DNA of 64,000 nucleotides from Shewanella psychrophila (GCF_002005305.1 NZ_CP014782.1:1736001-1800000); one strand, 5' to 3'. Positions 43,964 through 54,191 are shown, numbered from the stretch's first letter. A program made the numbers and translations. Notes: generated by a model not told the origin, from the letters alone.

Positions 43964-44395
43964 ATGACAGATGGAAATCAGGCGCTAAAAAAAGCGGGTT
44001 TGAAAGTTACCTTACCACGAGTCAAGATTCTAGAACTGATGCAAGGACCCGAAAACCAACACATCAGTGCTGAGGATCTGTACAAAAGATTACTCGGATT
44101 AGGGGAAGAGATCGGTCTTGCAACCGTGTACCGCGTGCTCAACCAATTCGATGATGCAGGTATTGTTACCCGTCATCACTTCGAGAGCGGCAAGGCAGTA
44201 TTCGAATTGGCAACTAAGCATCACCACGATCACTTAGTTTGCTTATCTTGCAACAAGGTCATTGAATTTTCAGATGACCTGATCGAAACTCGTCAAGATG
44301 AAATAGCCATGAAGCACAACATAAAACTCACTAACCACAGTCTATACCTCTACGGTGTCTGTACTAATGATGAGTGTGAGCACAACGACGCTTAA
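43964..44395 (+). CDS. fur: Ferric uptake regulator
   Basis: The 143-aa metal-dependent repressor has an N-terminal winged helix (KKAGLKVTLPRVKILELM, ATVYRVLNQFDDAGIV). Metal sites are HHFESGKAVFE, HHHDH, CLSCNKVIEF and a C-terminal CTNDEC, so both Cys pairs of the structural zinc site are present. Upstream, three GATAA-type repeats at 43843-43860 may be an autoregulatory Fur site. It is monocistronic with a terminator at 44421-44443. It probably also controls the NiSOD operon 3.4 kb away. Confidence 0.97.
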   Translation: MTDGNQALKKAGLKVTLPRVKILELMQGPENQHISAEDLYKRLLGLGEEIGLATVYRVLNQFDDAGIVTRHHFESGKAVFELATKHHHDHLVCLSCNKVIEFSDDLIETRQDEIAMKHNIKLTNHSLYLYGVCTNDECEHNDA

Positions 44396-44420
44396 TCCCC
44401 ATAAGAGTCCTCTTAAAATG

Positions 44421-44443
44421 ACCAGCCTCGAGCTGGTTTTTTT
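44421..44443 (+). terminator. Intrinsic terminator of fur
   Basis: ACCAGC pairs with GCTGGT around CTCGA, followed by seven T. It lies about 25 bp past the fur stop. Confidence 0.85.
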
Positions 44444-44450
44444 GTGCCAA

Positions 44451-44951
44451 TTAAAGGTGTTTATGAAACACATTCACCTTATGCCCCATAAAACTATCTC
44501 TATTTCTATGTTCCATACCTAGCTTTTTAGCCAGATTTTCTGAGCCTTTATTGCCTAATAGAATGAGGGCAATCGCTTCATCGACCCCAAAACTGGTAAA
44601 CAAGTCCAATGCAGACTTTCCCGCTTCAGAACCATATCCTTTCCCCCAATATTCAGGGAGATACCGATAGCCGAGCTCAACTTCGTCAAACTCGGCTATA
44701 TACTTAGGTCCACAAAACCCAATCACTTTTTTATCGGCTTTATGCTCTACAGCCCAACGGCCATAGCCAAACTCTTCATAGTTGGCAACTATAACGTCTG
44801 CAAAGATCTCCTCGGCTTGCTTAATTGAGCTCATCGGCTCTCCAGGAATGTAAGTCAAGATCTCAGGAATGCTGTTAAGCAAGAATATGCTGTGAATATC
44901 CCTCGCTTGAAATTGTCGTAAAATCAACCTATCCGTTTCAGCAATGATCAT
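44451..44951 (-). CDS. GNAT acetyltransferase, RimJ/RimL-like
   Basis: The 166-aa N-acetyltransferase starts ETDRLILRQFQARD, the hallmark of the RimJ/RimL branch. It has the acetyl-CoA loop YWGKGYGSEAGKSALDLF and the C-terminal NKGSENLAKKLGMEHRN. Members acetylate ribosomal proteins, antibiotics or other amines; the substrate here is unknown. It converges on fur and appears monocistronic. Confidence 0.88.
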   Translation of the reverse strand: MIIAETDRLILRQFQARDIHSIFLLNSIPEILTYIPGEPMSSIKQAEEIFADVIVANYEEFGYGRWAVEHKADKKVIGFCGPKYIAEFDEVELGYRYLPEYWGKGYGSEAGKSALDLFTSFGVDEAIALILLGNKGSENLAKKLGMEHRNRDSFMGHKVNVFHKHL

Positions 44952-45119
44952 ATAATCCCTTAATTAAAGCCCAATGTCCGAAGCTTATGAATAAAACTCA
45001 ATTTGATTGAGTAAATCCAAATGATTAACCAATTTATATACCTAGGCATTTTTTATCAATATAATCCCACTATAAAGCGTATATTTTGATCTGCTCGGTA
45101 AGATTAACAAGGAAGCGAT

Positions 45120-46763
45120 ATGACAATTATGCAACTGGTATACTGGCTCATTGCCAGTATAGGTAACCTGTTAGCCCTCTATTTTTTAAGTACAAGCACC
45201 AGCGCCCTCTCAGTATTACTATTAGTATTCACAGTCTGCTACACAGCAATAGGCTTCTATGATCTCAAATTTAGTACTCACAATTTAAACCGACTCTATC
45301 CTGTGGTAGCCTATATTCGCTATTTTCTCGAATCCTATCGAGTCGAGATTCAACAATATTTCATCGCTAATGACACAGAAGAGCGCCCCTTCAATCGAGA
45401 ACAGAGGTCCTTGGTTTACCAGAGAGCTAAAAATATCCGTGACACTATCGCCTTCGGTACCCAAAGAGATCTGCTGGAAGAGAATTATCTTAGTCTGTGG
45501 CATTCACTCTCCCCCAAGAAAATAAGTGATGATGTTAAACGTATCAGGTTCGGCGGACCAGACTGCACTCAGCCCTATGACGCTTCTTACTTAAACATAT
45601 CGGCCATGAGTTTTGGTTCACTGAGCTCCAATGCTATCGAAGCCATGAATCTTGGTGCCAAACAAGCTGGTTGCTTTCATAACACAGGAGAAGGTGGCGC
45701 AAGCCCCTACCATCTTAAACATGGCGGAGATATCGTTTGGCAGATAGGCTCAGGGCTATTTGGTTGCCGTGATGATGATGGCAATTTTAACCCAGCTTCC
45801 TTCGAGACCATGGCTAAGCGACCACAGATAAAGATGATCGAAATAAAGCTCAGCCAAGGTGCAAAACCTGGTCATGGTGGCGTACTGCCAAAGGCTAAGA
45901 TCACCCGAGAGATTGCCGAAATTCGTCAAATTCCCATGGATAGAGACTGCGTTTCCCCGGCGGTTAATCCAGAATGTACCACCCCAATAGCCTTATTAAA
46001 CTTCGTGCAAAAATTAAGAACACTCAGTGGCGGTAAACCTGTGGGTTTTAAACTTTGCATCGGTAACCCCGCCGAATTCCTCGGGATCTGTAAGGCCATG
46101 CTGGAAACGGGTATCACCCCAGACTTCATCACTGTAGATGGTGCCGAAGGGGGCACGGGGGCCGCACCAGTAGAGTTTACTAACCGACTCGGCATGGTGT
46201 GCCTCGAGGCCGTCTATTTTGTACACAATGCCTTAACCGGTGTAGGGTTAAGAGATAAAATTCGCATTATAGGCTCAGGGAAAACCGCATCTAGCTTCGA
46301 CCTGCTTACTAAAATAGCCCTAGGTGCCGATACGGTTAACGCTGCACGCACCATGATGCTGGCTATTGGATGCATTCAGTCTCGCCACTGTAACACCAAC
46401 CTCTGTCCTACCGGCATTGCCACCCAAGATCCAGCCAGAGCTAAAGCAATCAAGGTGCAGCAGAAGAGTTTGAGGATTAAAAATTTCCATCACAATACCC
46501 TTAAGAGCTTCTATGAGCTCGTCGGTAGCATAGGCTTAGATGATCCCGCTAAACTACTACCCCAGATGATAAAACGCCGTTCACCCTACGGCTTATTGAT
46601 GTCTATGGGTAGCCTAATTAAACCCATAGCTCCGAATGCACTAATTGAAAACGCTGCACTGGATGATGCCTGGCAGATTTGGTGGGATACCAGCCGAGCT
46701 GACCAGTTTTATACCGAGGATCTATTCTTCCTCCAGCCTCCTGAGTTCAGACATCAGGCATAA
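45120..46763 (+). CDS. Membrane-anchored FMN-binding glutamate synthase-like protein
   Basis: The 547-aa protein has two N-terminal membrane segments (about 5-50), then a domain like the synthase half of GltB: SAMSFGSLSSNAIEAMNLGA, TGEGGASPYHLKHG, KPGHGGVLPKAKIT, DGAEGGTGAAP and the 3Fe-4S cysteines in CIQSRHCNTNLCPTG. The glutaminase domain and GltD partner are missing. This archaeal-type stand-alone GltB-like family is common in marine proteobacteria, but its reaction is not firmly known. The start at 45120 has GGAAGCG upstream. Monocistronic. Confidence 0.85.
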   Translation: MTIMQLVYWLIASIGNLLALYFLSTSTSALSVLLLVFTVCYTAIGFYDLKFSTHNLNRLYPVVAYIRYFLESYRVEIQQYFIANDTEERPFNREQRSLVYQRAKNIRDTIAFGTQRDLLEENYLSLWHSLSPKKISDDVKRIRFGGPDCTQPYDASYLNISAMSFGSLSSNAIEAMNLGAKQAGCFHNTGEGGASPYHLKHGGDIVWQIGSGLFGCRDDDGNFNPASFETMAKRPQIKMIEIKLSQGAKPGHGGVLPKAKITREIAEIRQIPMDRDCVSPAVNPECTTPIALLNFVQKLRTLSGGKPVGFKLCIGNPAEFLGICKAMLETGITPDFITVDGAEGGTGAAPVEFTNRLGMVCLEAVYFVHNALTGVGLRDKIRIIGSGKTASSFDLLTKIALGADTVNAARTMMLAIGCIQSRHCNTNLCPTGIATQDPARAKAIKVQQKSLRIKNFHHNTLKSFYELVGSIGLDDPAKLLPQMIKRRSPYGLLMSMGSLIKPIAPNALIENAALDDAWQIWWDTSRADQFYTEDLFFLQPPEFRHQA

Positions 46764-46794
46764 ACACTCATAACCAGAGTCTAGACAATCAAAA

Positions 46795-47724
46795 CTAGGC
46801 CTCTAACAAGATCCACAGCCAAAAACCAAAACTAAGTACAGATAGCACAGTCGATAATACGACTGTGCTTGCTAGTATCGACTGCTGTACCTTTAGCTGA
46901 GTAGCAATCAAATAAGCATTCACACCCAGCGGCGAGGCGCTAAGTAGCACCACTAAGGACAAACTCTCCCCCACCATGCCTAAGCCATAATGACCGAAAC
47001 AATAAACCAGAGCCGGTAATAGCAACAATTTAATCCCACACGCTAAGACCGAAAACTTCCACTCCTGACTGATGCTATAAAAGCTCAGGTTGGCTCCAAG
47101 TACAAATAAAGCACAGGCCAATGCTGGTTGTCCCAGTAGGCTAAGTCCGGACATCAACACATCGGGCAGCTTGATTCCTGAGGCATTAATCATTATCCCC
47201 AGAGAGATGCTCATCACCACAGGATTAAATAAAATTGAGCGAGTAAACCTAGGCCATGAAAAACCTTGCCCAGCCCCTCTGGAGGAGAGTAAGAAGGTCA
47301 TTGCAAACAAGAGCGCACTATGAAAAGTGATAATGACAAATACATTACCCATCATGGACTCGCCCAGCGCCGCAATGATAATGGGAAGTCCCACCAAAAT
47401 TGTGTTGGAATAGCTACAGCCTAAAGCGTAGACAGCACTTTCGGCCTGATTTTTACCACCTCGACTAATGAGTCGACTTGCCATAAAACCTAGCCCATAC
47501 ACAGCAAGCACAGGCAGATAAAATGCCATCAATTCGGTAATATTCAGACTCTGCTCTAAGGGGGCTTTATACATATTCAGGAACAAAAAGGTGGGAATAC
47601 TTATGTTGAAGGCAAACTTACCTATGCCCGCTATATGCTCACGGCTCAAGTATTTTATATGAGTCAGCAAGTAGCCCAGACCCACCATGAAAATTAACGG
47701 AAAAATAACGGAAACGATAAACAT
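46795..47724 (-). CDS. AEC-family transporter (auxin efflux carrier type)
   Basis: The 309-aa integral membrane protein has about ten helices in the AEC two-repeat layout. It starts VSVIFPLIFMVGLGYLLTHI, with NISIPTFLFLNMYKAP and YSNTILVGLPIIIAALGE as crossover-type polar segments. Bacterial members move malate, malonate or other carboxylates; the substrate here is unknown. It converges on the glutamate synthase-like gene and lies 80 bp from the sucD end on the same strand. Confidence 0.88.
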   Translation of the reverse strand: MFIVSVIFPLIFMVGLGYLLTHIKYLSREHIAGIGKFAFNISIPTFLFLNMYKAPLEQSLNITELMAFYLPVLAVYGLGFMASRLISRGGKNQAESAVYALGCSYSNTILVGLPIIIAALGESMMGNVFVIITFHSALLFAMTFLLSSRGAGQGFSWPRFTRSILFNPVVMSISLGIMINASGIKLPDVLMSGLSLLGQPALACALFVLGANLSFYSISQEWKFSVLACGIKLLLLPALVYCFGHYGLGMVGESLSLVVLLSASPLGVNAYLIATQLKVQQSILASTVVLSTVLSVLSFGFWLWILLEA

Positions 47725-47762
47725 GATAAACTCGTAGACTCTGGTAACTTAAAAAACAGCAA

Positions 47763-47786
47763 TAAAAAAGGCGCCAGAGGCGCCTT
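47763..47786 (-). terminator. Terminator of the sdhCDAB-sucABCD operon
   Basis: On the minus strand AGGCGCC and GGCGCCT pair around TCT, followed by a run of six to seven T. It lies about 20 bp past sucD, closing the TCA operon. Confidence 0.88.
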
Positions 47787-47805
47787 TTAAAACCAGAATG
47801 GCTAA

Positions 47806-48678
47806 TTACCAACCAGTTCTAGTACGCAATGCTTTACCGATATCGGCAAGTGAACGAACTGTCGTTACGCCTGCAGCTTCAAGAGCGGCAAACTTATCTT
47901 CAGCAGTACCTTTACCACCAGCGATGATAGCACCAGCATGACCCATACGCTTACCTTCAGGTGCAGTAACACCGGCAATGTATGAAACAACTGGTTTAGT
48001 CACGTTAGCTTTAATGTAGTCAGCCGCTTCTTCTTCAGCAGTACCACCGATCTCACCAATCATTACAATTGCTTCAGTCTGTGGATCGTTTTGGAACATT
48101 TCCAATACGTCGATGAAGTTAGTACCAGGAATTGGATCGCCACCGATACCCACACAAGTAGACTGACCAAAACCTTCATCAGTTGTTTGCTTAACTGCTT
48201 CGTACGTCAAGGTACCAGAGCGAGAAACAATACCGACTTTACCCGGCTTGTGGATGTGACCAGGCATGATACCAATCTTACACTCACCAGGAGTGATAAC
48301 ACCTGGACAGTTAGGACCAATCATACGAACGCCAGTCTCTTCAAGCTTAACTTTAACCTGAAGCATATCCAAAGTTGGGATGCCTTCGGTAATACAAACA
48401 ATAAGCTCAATGCCACCGTCGATAGCTTCAAGGATCGCATCTTTACAGAAAGGTGCTGGCACATAGATAACAGATGCAGTTGCACCCGTTTCAGCCACTG
48501 CGTCTTTAACTGTGTTAAAAACAGGAAGACCTAAATGAACCTTGCCGCCTTTCCCTGGAGAAACACCACCAACCATCTGAGTACCGTAATCGATAGCTTG
48601 CTCAGAGTGGAATGTGCCTTGACCGCCGGTAAAGCCCTGACAGATAACTTTAGTATCTTTATTGATTAAGACAGACAT
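47806..48678 (-). CDS. sucD: Succinyl-CoA synthetase alpha subunit
   Basis: The 290-aa subunit binds CoA and carries the phosphohistidine. Seen are CQGFTGGQGTFHSEQAIDYG, GPNCPGVITPGE, the active-site loop IVSRSGTLTYEAV and GHAGAIIAGGKGTAEDK (His of GHAGA is the phosphorylated residue). Its start overlaps the sucC stop by one base, so translation is coupled. It is the last gene of the long TCA operon. Confidence 0.97.
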   Translation of the reverse strand: MSVLINKDTKVICQGFTGGQGTFHSEQAIDYGTQMVGGVSPGKGGKVHLGLPVFNTVKDAVAETGATASVIYVPAPFCKDAILEAIDGGIELIVCITEGIPTLDMLQVKVKLEETGVRMIGPNCPGVITPGECKIGIMPGHIHKPGKVGIVSRSGTLTYEAVKQTTDEGFGQSTCVGIGGDPIPGTNFIDVLEMFQNDPQTEAIVMIGEIGGTAEEEAADYIKANVTKPVVSYIAGVTAPEGKRMGHAGAIIAGGKGTAEDKFAALEAAGVTTVRSLADIGKALRTRTGW

Positions 48679-49844
48679 TATTTGCTCTCCGCAGCTTTAA
48701 CAACTTGCTCAGCCGCGTCAGTTAGACTTGTAGCAGCGATGATATCGAGATCTGAACCAGCCAGTACTTCACGGCCAAGTTCTGCGTTGGTGCCTTCTAG
48801 ACGCACAACAACAGGAACCGTAACTCCAACCTCTTTAACTGCACCGATAATACCTTCAGCGATCATGTCACAACGTACGATACCGCCAAAGATGTTAACC
48901 AATACTGCTTTAACATTGTCATCTGACAAGATGATCTTAAATGCTTCAGCTACACGCTCTTTAGTTGCTCCGCCGCCAACATCTAGGAAGTTAGCAGGCT
49001 TGCCACCGTGCAAGTTAACGATATCCATCGTACCCATTGCAAGACCAGCACCATTAACCATACAGCCGACGTTTCCGTCTAGTGCAACATAGTTAAGCTC
49101 GAATTTAGCAGCATGTGCTTCACGAGCATCATCCTGTGATGGATCGTGCATCTCTTTGATCTTTGGCTGGCGATATAGTGCGTTACCATCGATACCAATC
49201 TTGCCATCAAGACAATGGATATTACCTTCGTCAGTGATCACAAGTGGGTTGATTTCAAGTAGCGCGAAATCATGATCTTCAAACATTTTCGCTAAGCCCA
49301 TGAAGACTTTAGTGAACTGCTTCATTTGAGTTGGGTTTAGACCCAACTTGAAGCCAAGATCACGTGCCTGATATGGCTGAGGACCCGCTAGCGGATCGAT
49401 AATCGCCTTGTGGATCAACTCTGGCGTTTCTTCAGCCACAGTCTCAATTTCAACACCGCCTTCAGTTGACGCCATAAACACAACACGACGAGTCGCACGG
49501 TCTACAACAGCACCAAGATAAAGCTCTTCAGCGATATCAGTACATGTTTCAACTAAAATTTTAGCAACTGGCTGACCGTCTTCATCTGTCTGATAAGTGA
49601 CTAGGTTTTTACCTAACCAGTTTTCAGCAAACGCGCGGATCTCGTCTTTAGAGCTAGTAACTTTAACGCCACCAGCTTTACCACGTCCACCTGCATGTAC
49701 TTGACACTTAACTACCCAAGTGTCACCGCCAATACTTCCAGCAGCTTCAACGGCTTCTTGTGGTGTATCACAAGCAAAACCTTCTGACACTGGCAAACCA
49801 TATTCGGCAAATAAAGCTTTCGCCTGATACTCATGCAAATTCAT
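48678..49844 (-). CDS. sucC: Succinyl-CoA synthetase beta subunit
   Basis: The 388-aa ATP-grasp subunit starts MNLHEYQAKALFAEYGLPV and has the nucleotide-binding KCQVHAGGRGKAGGVK, DFALLEINPLVI and GNVGCMVNGAGLAMGTMD, then VNIFGGIVRCD of the CoA-ligase domain. With SucD it couples succinyl-CoA cleavage to nucleoside triphosphate synthesis. It starts 110 bp after sucB. Confidence 0.97.
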   Translation of the reverse strand: MNLHEYQAKALFAEYGLPVSEGFACDTPQEAVEAAGSIGGDTWVVKCQVHAGGRGKAGGVKVTSSKDEIRAFAENWLGKNLVTYQTDEDGQPVAKILVETCTDIAEELYLGAVVDRATRRVVFMASTEGGVEIETVAEETPELIHKAIIDPLAGPQPYQARDLGFKLGLNPTQMKQFTKVFMGLAKMFEDHDFALLEINPLVITDEGNIHCLDGKIGIDGNALYRQPKIKEMHDPSQDDAREAHAAKFELNYVALDGNVGCMVNGAGLAMGTMDIVNLHGGKPANFLDVGGGATKERVAEAFKIILSDDNVKAVLVNIFGGIVRCDMIAEGIIGAVKEVGVTVPVVVRLEGTNAELGREVLAGSDLDIIAATSLTDAAEQVVKAAESK

Positions 49845-49954
49845 GATGATCTATCCATATACTTCTTATCAAATCCAACTGACTCATCAAGGAGTCAGTA
49901 GCGAGGGTATAGACCAACCACTTCAAAAGAAGCGGCTGGTGATGTCACTACTAA

Positions 49955-51145
49955 TTATAAATCAAGCAGTAGACGAGTTGGGTCTTCGAGGAAGTCCTTA
50001 ATGGCAACCAGGAAGCCAACAGACTCACGACCATCGACTATGCGATGATCATAAGATAATGCTAGGTACATCATGGGCAGGATTTCAACCTGACCATTAA
50101 CTGCCATAGGACGATCTTTGATGGCATGCATACCTAAGATCGCGCTTTGTGGCAGATTCAAAATGGGGGTAGACATCAATGAGCCAAATACACCACCGTT
50201 GGTCACCGTGAAGTTACCACCAGTCATATCTGCAACCGTTAACTTGCCATCACGACCTTTAATAGCTAATTCACGAACATTACGTTCAATGTCAGCAAGG
50301 CTCATGGTATCGGTATCACGCAGTATAGGCGTAACCAGACCACGTGGTGTAGAAACCGCAATGCTGATATCGAAATAGTTGTGATAAACGATGTCATCGC
50401 CATCGATTGAGGCATTCACTTCTGGGAAACGCTTAAGTGCTTCGGTCACAGCCTTGATATAGAAAGACATGAAGCCCAGACGGACACCATGACGCTTCTC
50501 AAAGATATCCTGATACTGCTTACGGATATCCTTGATAGGCTGCATATTAACTTCGTTGAACGTCGTCAGCATGGCTGTAGAATTTTTAGCTTCCAGAAGA
50601 CGTTTAGCAATCGTCTTACGTAGGCGTGACATAGGCACACGCTTCTCACTACGCTCTGCCAGAGGCGCAACAACAGCTGGCGCACTTGCAGCTTGAGCAG
50701 GTGCAGCCTTTGCTTTCTTCACGAAGGCTTCAACATCTTCCTTAGTGATACGTCCACCAACGCCAGTACCCTTAAGCTTGCTAGCATCAAGATTATGCTC
50801 TGCAATCAAACGGCGAACCGAGGGGCTAAGGGCGTCATTTGACTCATCTGTCGCTTCAGGAGTCGCAGCTTCGGCTTCGGCCTTAGTCACTTCCTGACCG
50901 GCTACCACGCCAGCTATAAACTTGGCGATAACGGCTTCACCAAGAACGGTATCACCCTCTTCGGCCAAAAACTCGGCAATTGAACCATCTTCTGGTGCAA
51001 CCACTTCGAGTACAACTTTATCAGTCTCGATATCAACGAGATTCTGATCGCGAGTGACTTGTTCGCCAGCTTTCACATGCCAAGTGGCAATGGTCGCATC
51101 GGCAACAGATTCTGGCAGTACGGGTACCTTAATTTCGATACTCAT
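49955..51145 (-). CDS. sucB: 2-oxoglutarate dehydrogenase E2, dihydrolipoyl succinyltransferase
   Basis: The 396-aa E2 has one lipoyl domain (lysine in VDIETDKVVLEV near 43), a peripheral-subunit-binding domain (SPSVRRLIAEHNLDASKLKG, about 108-140), an Ala-rich linker, and a catalytic domain with AVSTPRGLVTPILRD and the C-terminal active-site LALSYDHRIVDGRESVGF. It starts 32 bp after sucA. E3 (lpd) is not in the window, as usual, because it is shared. Confidence 0.97.
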   Translation of the reverse strand: MSIEIKVPVLPESVADATIATWHVKAGEQVTRDQNLVDIETDKVVLEVVAPEDGSIAEFLAEEGDTVLGEAVIAKFIAGVVAGQEVTKAEAEAATPEATDESNDALSPSVRRLIAEHNLDASKLKGTGVGGRITKEDVEAFVKKAKAAPAQAASAPAVVAPLAERSEKRVPMSRLRKTIAKRLLEAKNSTAMLTTFNEVNMQPIKDIRKQYQDIFEKRHGVRLGFMSFYIKAVTEALKRFPEVNASIDGDDIVYHNYFDISIAVSTPRGLVTPILRDTDTMSLADIERNVRELAIKGRDGKLTVADMTGGNFTVTNGGVFGSLMSTPILNLPQSAILGMHAIKDRPMAVNGQVEILPMMYLALSYDHRIVDGRESVGFLVAIKDFLEDPTRLLLDL

Positions 51146-51177
51146 TATGAGCTATCCTTTTTATAAATTGTCTGTTA

Positions 51178-54000
51178 CTACAGTTTTAAAGCTGTCTTGA
51201 TCAAAGTGTCTTGCTGCTGAGCATGCAACGCAGGATAACCACATGCAGGTGCAGCAGATGCTTCACGACCGGCATAAGTTAACTCAGCACTGGCTGGGAT
51301 TGCACCCCAGAAATGATGCTGACTACAGTACCAGGCGCCCTGGTTTTGTGGCTCTTCCTGACACCAGACAAAATCTTTGACGTGCTGGTATTGGGCTAAT
51401 ATCTCTAACATTTCTTCACGTGGGAACGGATAAATTTGCTCCACACGGATAAGGGCGACATTAGTGATATTCTCTTTACGACGTCTCTCTAACAGTTCGA
51501 AATACACCTTACCGCTACAGAAGACCACGCGATCCACCTTGCTGCTATCCAGACTATCCATCTCAGAGATAACATTCTGGAACGTCCCCTGTGCAAGCTC
51601 TTCCATGGTAGAAACAGCTAAAGGATGACGCAGCAAAGATTTAGGCGACATCACGATCAGAGGGCGACGCATTGGGCGCACAACCTGACGTCTGAGCATG
51701 TGGTAAACCTGGGCGGGTGTCGATGGTACGCAGACCTGCATGTTGTGGTTCGCACATAGCTGCAGGAAACGCTCCAGACGAGCACTCGAATGCTCAGGTC
51801 CTTGTCCTTCATAGCCATGGGGCAGCAACATAGTCAGACCACACAAACGGCCCCACTTTTGCTCACCAGACGAGAGGAACTGATCGATAACTACCTGGGC
51901 ACAGTTGGCGAAATCACCGAACTGAGCTTCCCATAGGGTCAGTCCACCCGGCTCAGCCGTGGCGTAACCGTATTCAAACGCCAGTACTGAAGCTTCTGAT
52001 AAGACAGAATCAGTCAGGTCAATCGGGCCTTGCTCATCGGCAATGTTGCGTAGCGGCATATAAGCCGATGCATCATTTTGATTGTGCAAAACCGCATGGC
52101 GGTGAAAGAAGGTTCCACGACCTGAATCCTGACCTGTGATACGGATACGTTTCTTGTCTTCAAGAATCGACGCATAAGCCAATGTCTCAGCGAAGCCCCA
52201 ATCGAGTAACTTCTCACCTTTTGCCATCAGGCCACGATCTTTATAAATCTTAGCGACGCGAGATTGCAATTTGTGAGATTCAGGCACATAACTGATCTTA
52301 TCCGCAAGGTTCTGAATACGCTCCATCGACATCTGAGCCGGATAGTCTTCATCCCACTCTCTGTTGATGTAAGGTGACCAGTCAACAGAATGCAGCGTCA
52401 TAGGACGCCACTCATCGACAACACAATCACCGTGGTCTAAGGCATCGCGATAGTCATTGATCATCGCAGTGACTTCATCGGCGGCCAAGGTATTCTCGCC
52501 AATCAGCTTATCGGCATAGATCTTACGCGGCGTAGGGTGCTTCTTGATCTTGGCATACATCAGCGGCTGAGTCGCACTCGGCTCGTCGGCTTCGTTATGA
52601 CCATGACGGCGATAACAAACCAGATCGATAACCACATCACGCTTAAATTCGTTACGATAGTCGACGGCCAGCTGAGAGATGAAGGCTACAGCCTCCGGAT
52701 CATCGGCATTAACGTGGAAAATTGGCGCCTGCACCATCTTAGCGATATCGGTACAATACTCAGTTGAACGAACGTCATCCTGATTCGACGTGGTGAAACC
52801 TACCTGGTTATTAACCACAATACGTATACTGCCACCGACCTTGAAGCCGCGAGTCTGAGACATGTTAAATGTCTCTTGGACTATGCCCTGACCCGTGATA
52901 GCCGAGTCACCATGAATGGTGATAGGCAAGACTTCGAGGCCATCTTCACAACCGCGACGATCCAGACGTGCACGCACCGAGCCCATAACGACCGGGTTAA
53001 CGATCTCCAAATGCGATGGGTTAAAGGCGAGGGCTAAGTGAACGTTGCCACCAGGCGTCTTAAAATCGGAAGAAAAACCTTGATGATACTTAACATCACC
53101 CGAACCGTTGAGTGCATCGCTATGTTTACCAGCGAATTCGTCAAACAACTCTGCAGGTTTCTTACCTAAGATATTAACCAGTAAGTTCAGACGACCGCGG
53201 TGAGCCATGCCCACAACAACCTCTTTGGTGCCGGCTTCGCCCGCACGATAGATGATCTCGCGCATCATAGGAACAAGCGCATCGCCACCTTCGAGTGAGA
53301 AACGTTTCGCGCCTGGGAATTTGGCCCCTAAGTATTTTTCCATACCTTCTGCGGCGTTCAAGCCATGAAGAATACGGGTCTTAGCGGTTTTATCGTAATT
53401 AGCTCTACCTAAAGAAGGTTCTAACCTTTGCTGGATCCAGCGCTTCTCGTCAGTATCTATCATGTGCATGTATTCGGCACCGATAGAGCCACAATATGTG
53501 GCCTTCAATGCATTTACAAGATCAACGAGCTTCATGGTTTCGCCACCATGAGCAAATGAGCCTGTATTGAATTCACGCTGCATGTCTTCGCTTGTTAAGC
53601 CATGAAAGGCCGGGTCCAATTCAGAAACCTGATCACGCTTCCACAGTTCCAGAGGGTCAAGATTAGCATTCTGGTGGCCACGGAATCGATGAGCATTGAT
53701 CATCTGCAGGACTTTAACTTGTTTAGCGTCGACTTCAGGATCTGTCACGCGGGCCGAACCCTTATGACTTCCTTCGAGCGCTAAACTACGAAAATAATCG
53801 CGTACTTTAGAGTGGGCTGCTTCGGGGACATCTACTGATGCACCGTTCGCATGAGGGAGGTTATCAAACACCACTTGCCAGTCTTCGGAAACAGACTGAG
53901 GGTCTTCTTGATAGGCTTCATACATCTCTTCTACATAGGTCGAATTTGCACCGTTGAGGTGTGATGATTCGAGCCAGGCTTTCATGATGCCTTGGTGCAT
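51178..54000 (-). CDS. sucA: 2-oxoglutarate dehydrogenase E1
   Basis: The 940-aa thiamine-diphosphate decarboxylase begins MHQGIMKAWLESSHLNGANS. It has a GMAHRGRLNLLVNILGK active-site segment, the HGDSAITGQGIVQET His/Asp region, and the ThDP-binding NADDPEAV segment. ATG 54000 is chosen because AAAGGA is 7 bp upstream; the longer frame would need TTG. It is separated from sdhB by 235 bp containing a hairpin, so it may be expressed both from the sdh promoter and separately. Confidence 0.96.
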   Translation of the reverse strand: MHQGIMKAWLESSHLNGANSTYVEEMYEAYQEDPQSVSEDWQVVFDNLPHANGASVDVPEAAHSKVRDYFRSLALEGSHKGSARVTDPEVDAKQVKVLQMINAHRFRGHQNANLDPLELWKRDQVSELDPAFHGLTSEDMQREFNTGSFAHGGETMKLVDLVNALKATYCGSIGAEYMHMIDTDEKRWIQQRLEPSLGRANYDKTAKTRILHGLNAAEGMEKYLGAKFPGAKRFSLEGGDALVPMMREIIYRAGEAGTKEVVVGMAHRGRLNLLVNILGKKPAELFDEFAGKHSDALNGSGDVKYHQGFSSDFKTPGGNVHLALAFNPSHLEIVNPVVMGSVRARLDRRGCEDGLEVLPITIHGDSAITGQGIVQETFNMSQTRGFKVGGSIRIVVNNQVGFTTSNQDDVRSTEYCTDIAKMVQAPIFHVNADDPEAVAFISQLAVDYRNEFKRDVVIDLVCYRRHGHNEADEPSATQPLMYAKIKKHPTPRKIYADKLIGENTLAADEVTAMINDYRDALDHGDCVVDEWRPMTLHSVDWSPYINREWDEDYPAQMSMERIQNLADKISYVPESHKLQSRVAKIYKDRGLMAKGEKLLDWGFAETLAYASILEDKKRIRITGQDSGRGTFFHRHAVLHNQNDASAYMPLRNIADEQGPIDLTDSVLSEASVLAFEYGYATAEPGGLTLWEAQFGDFANCAQVVIDQFLSSGEQKWGRLCGLTMLLPHGYEGQGPEHSSARLERFLQLCANHNMQVCVPSTPAQVYHMLRRQVVRPMRRPLIVMSPKSLLRHPLAVSTMEELAQGTFQNVISEMDSLDSSKVDRVVFCSGKVYFELLERRRKENITNVALIRVEQIYPFPREEMLEILAQYQHVKDFVWCQEEPQNQGAWYCSQHHFWGAIPASAELTYAGREASAAPACGYPALHAQQQDTLIKTALKL

Positions 54001-54163
54001 TTCTATTCCTTTCAAACTTTATACACGTGTTTAGCCGAAGTTTTGTAAATGCACCCTTCGTCGTAAATACAAGCGTAGACTGACGAGAGGTACACAGTTT
54101 TTGCCGCCCCTAGATTTCTGGTGCTCCAGATTTCACGGCATATTGTAGTTCCATTACACAAAA

Positions 54164-54191
54164 GAGCCACTTCTCCACAGAGAAGTGACTC
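54164..54191 (-). terminator. Hairpin between sdhB and sucA
   Basis: On the minus strand GAGTCACTTCTC and GAGAAGTGGCTC pair with one mismatch around TGTG, followed by TTTTG. It could cause partial termination between the sdh and suc parts of the operon, or act as an RNA-processing site. Confidence 0.5.

Noticed and set aside
48091..48534. 147-aa frame opposite sucD
   Set aside because: An antisense shadow of the conserved sucD coding sequence.
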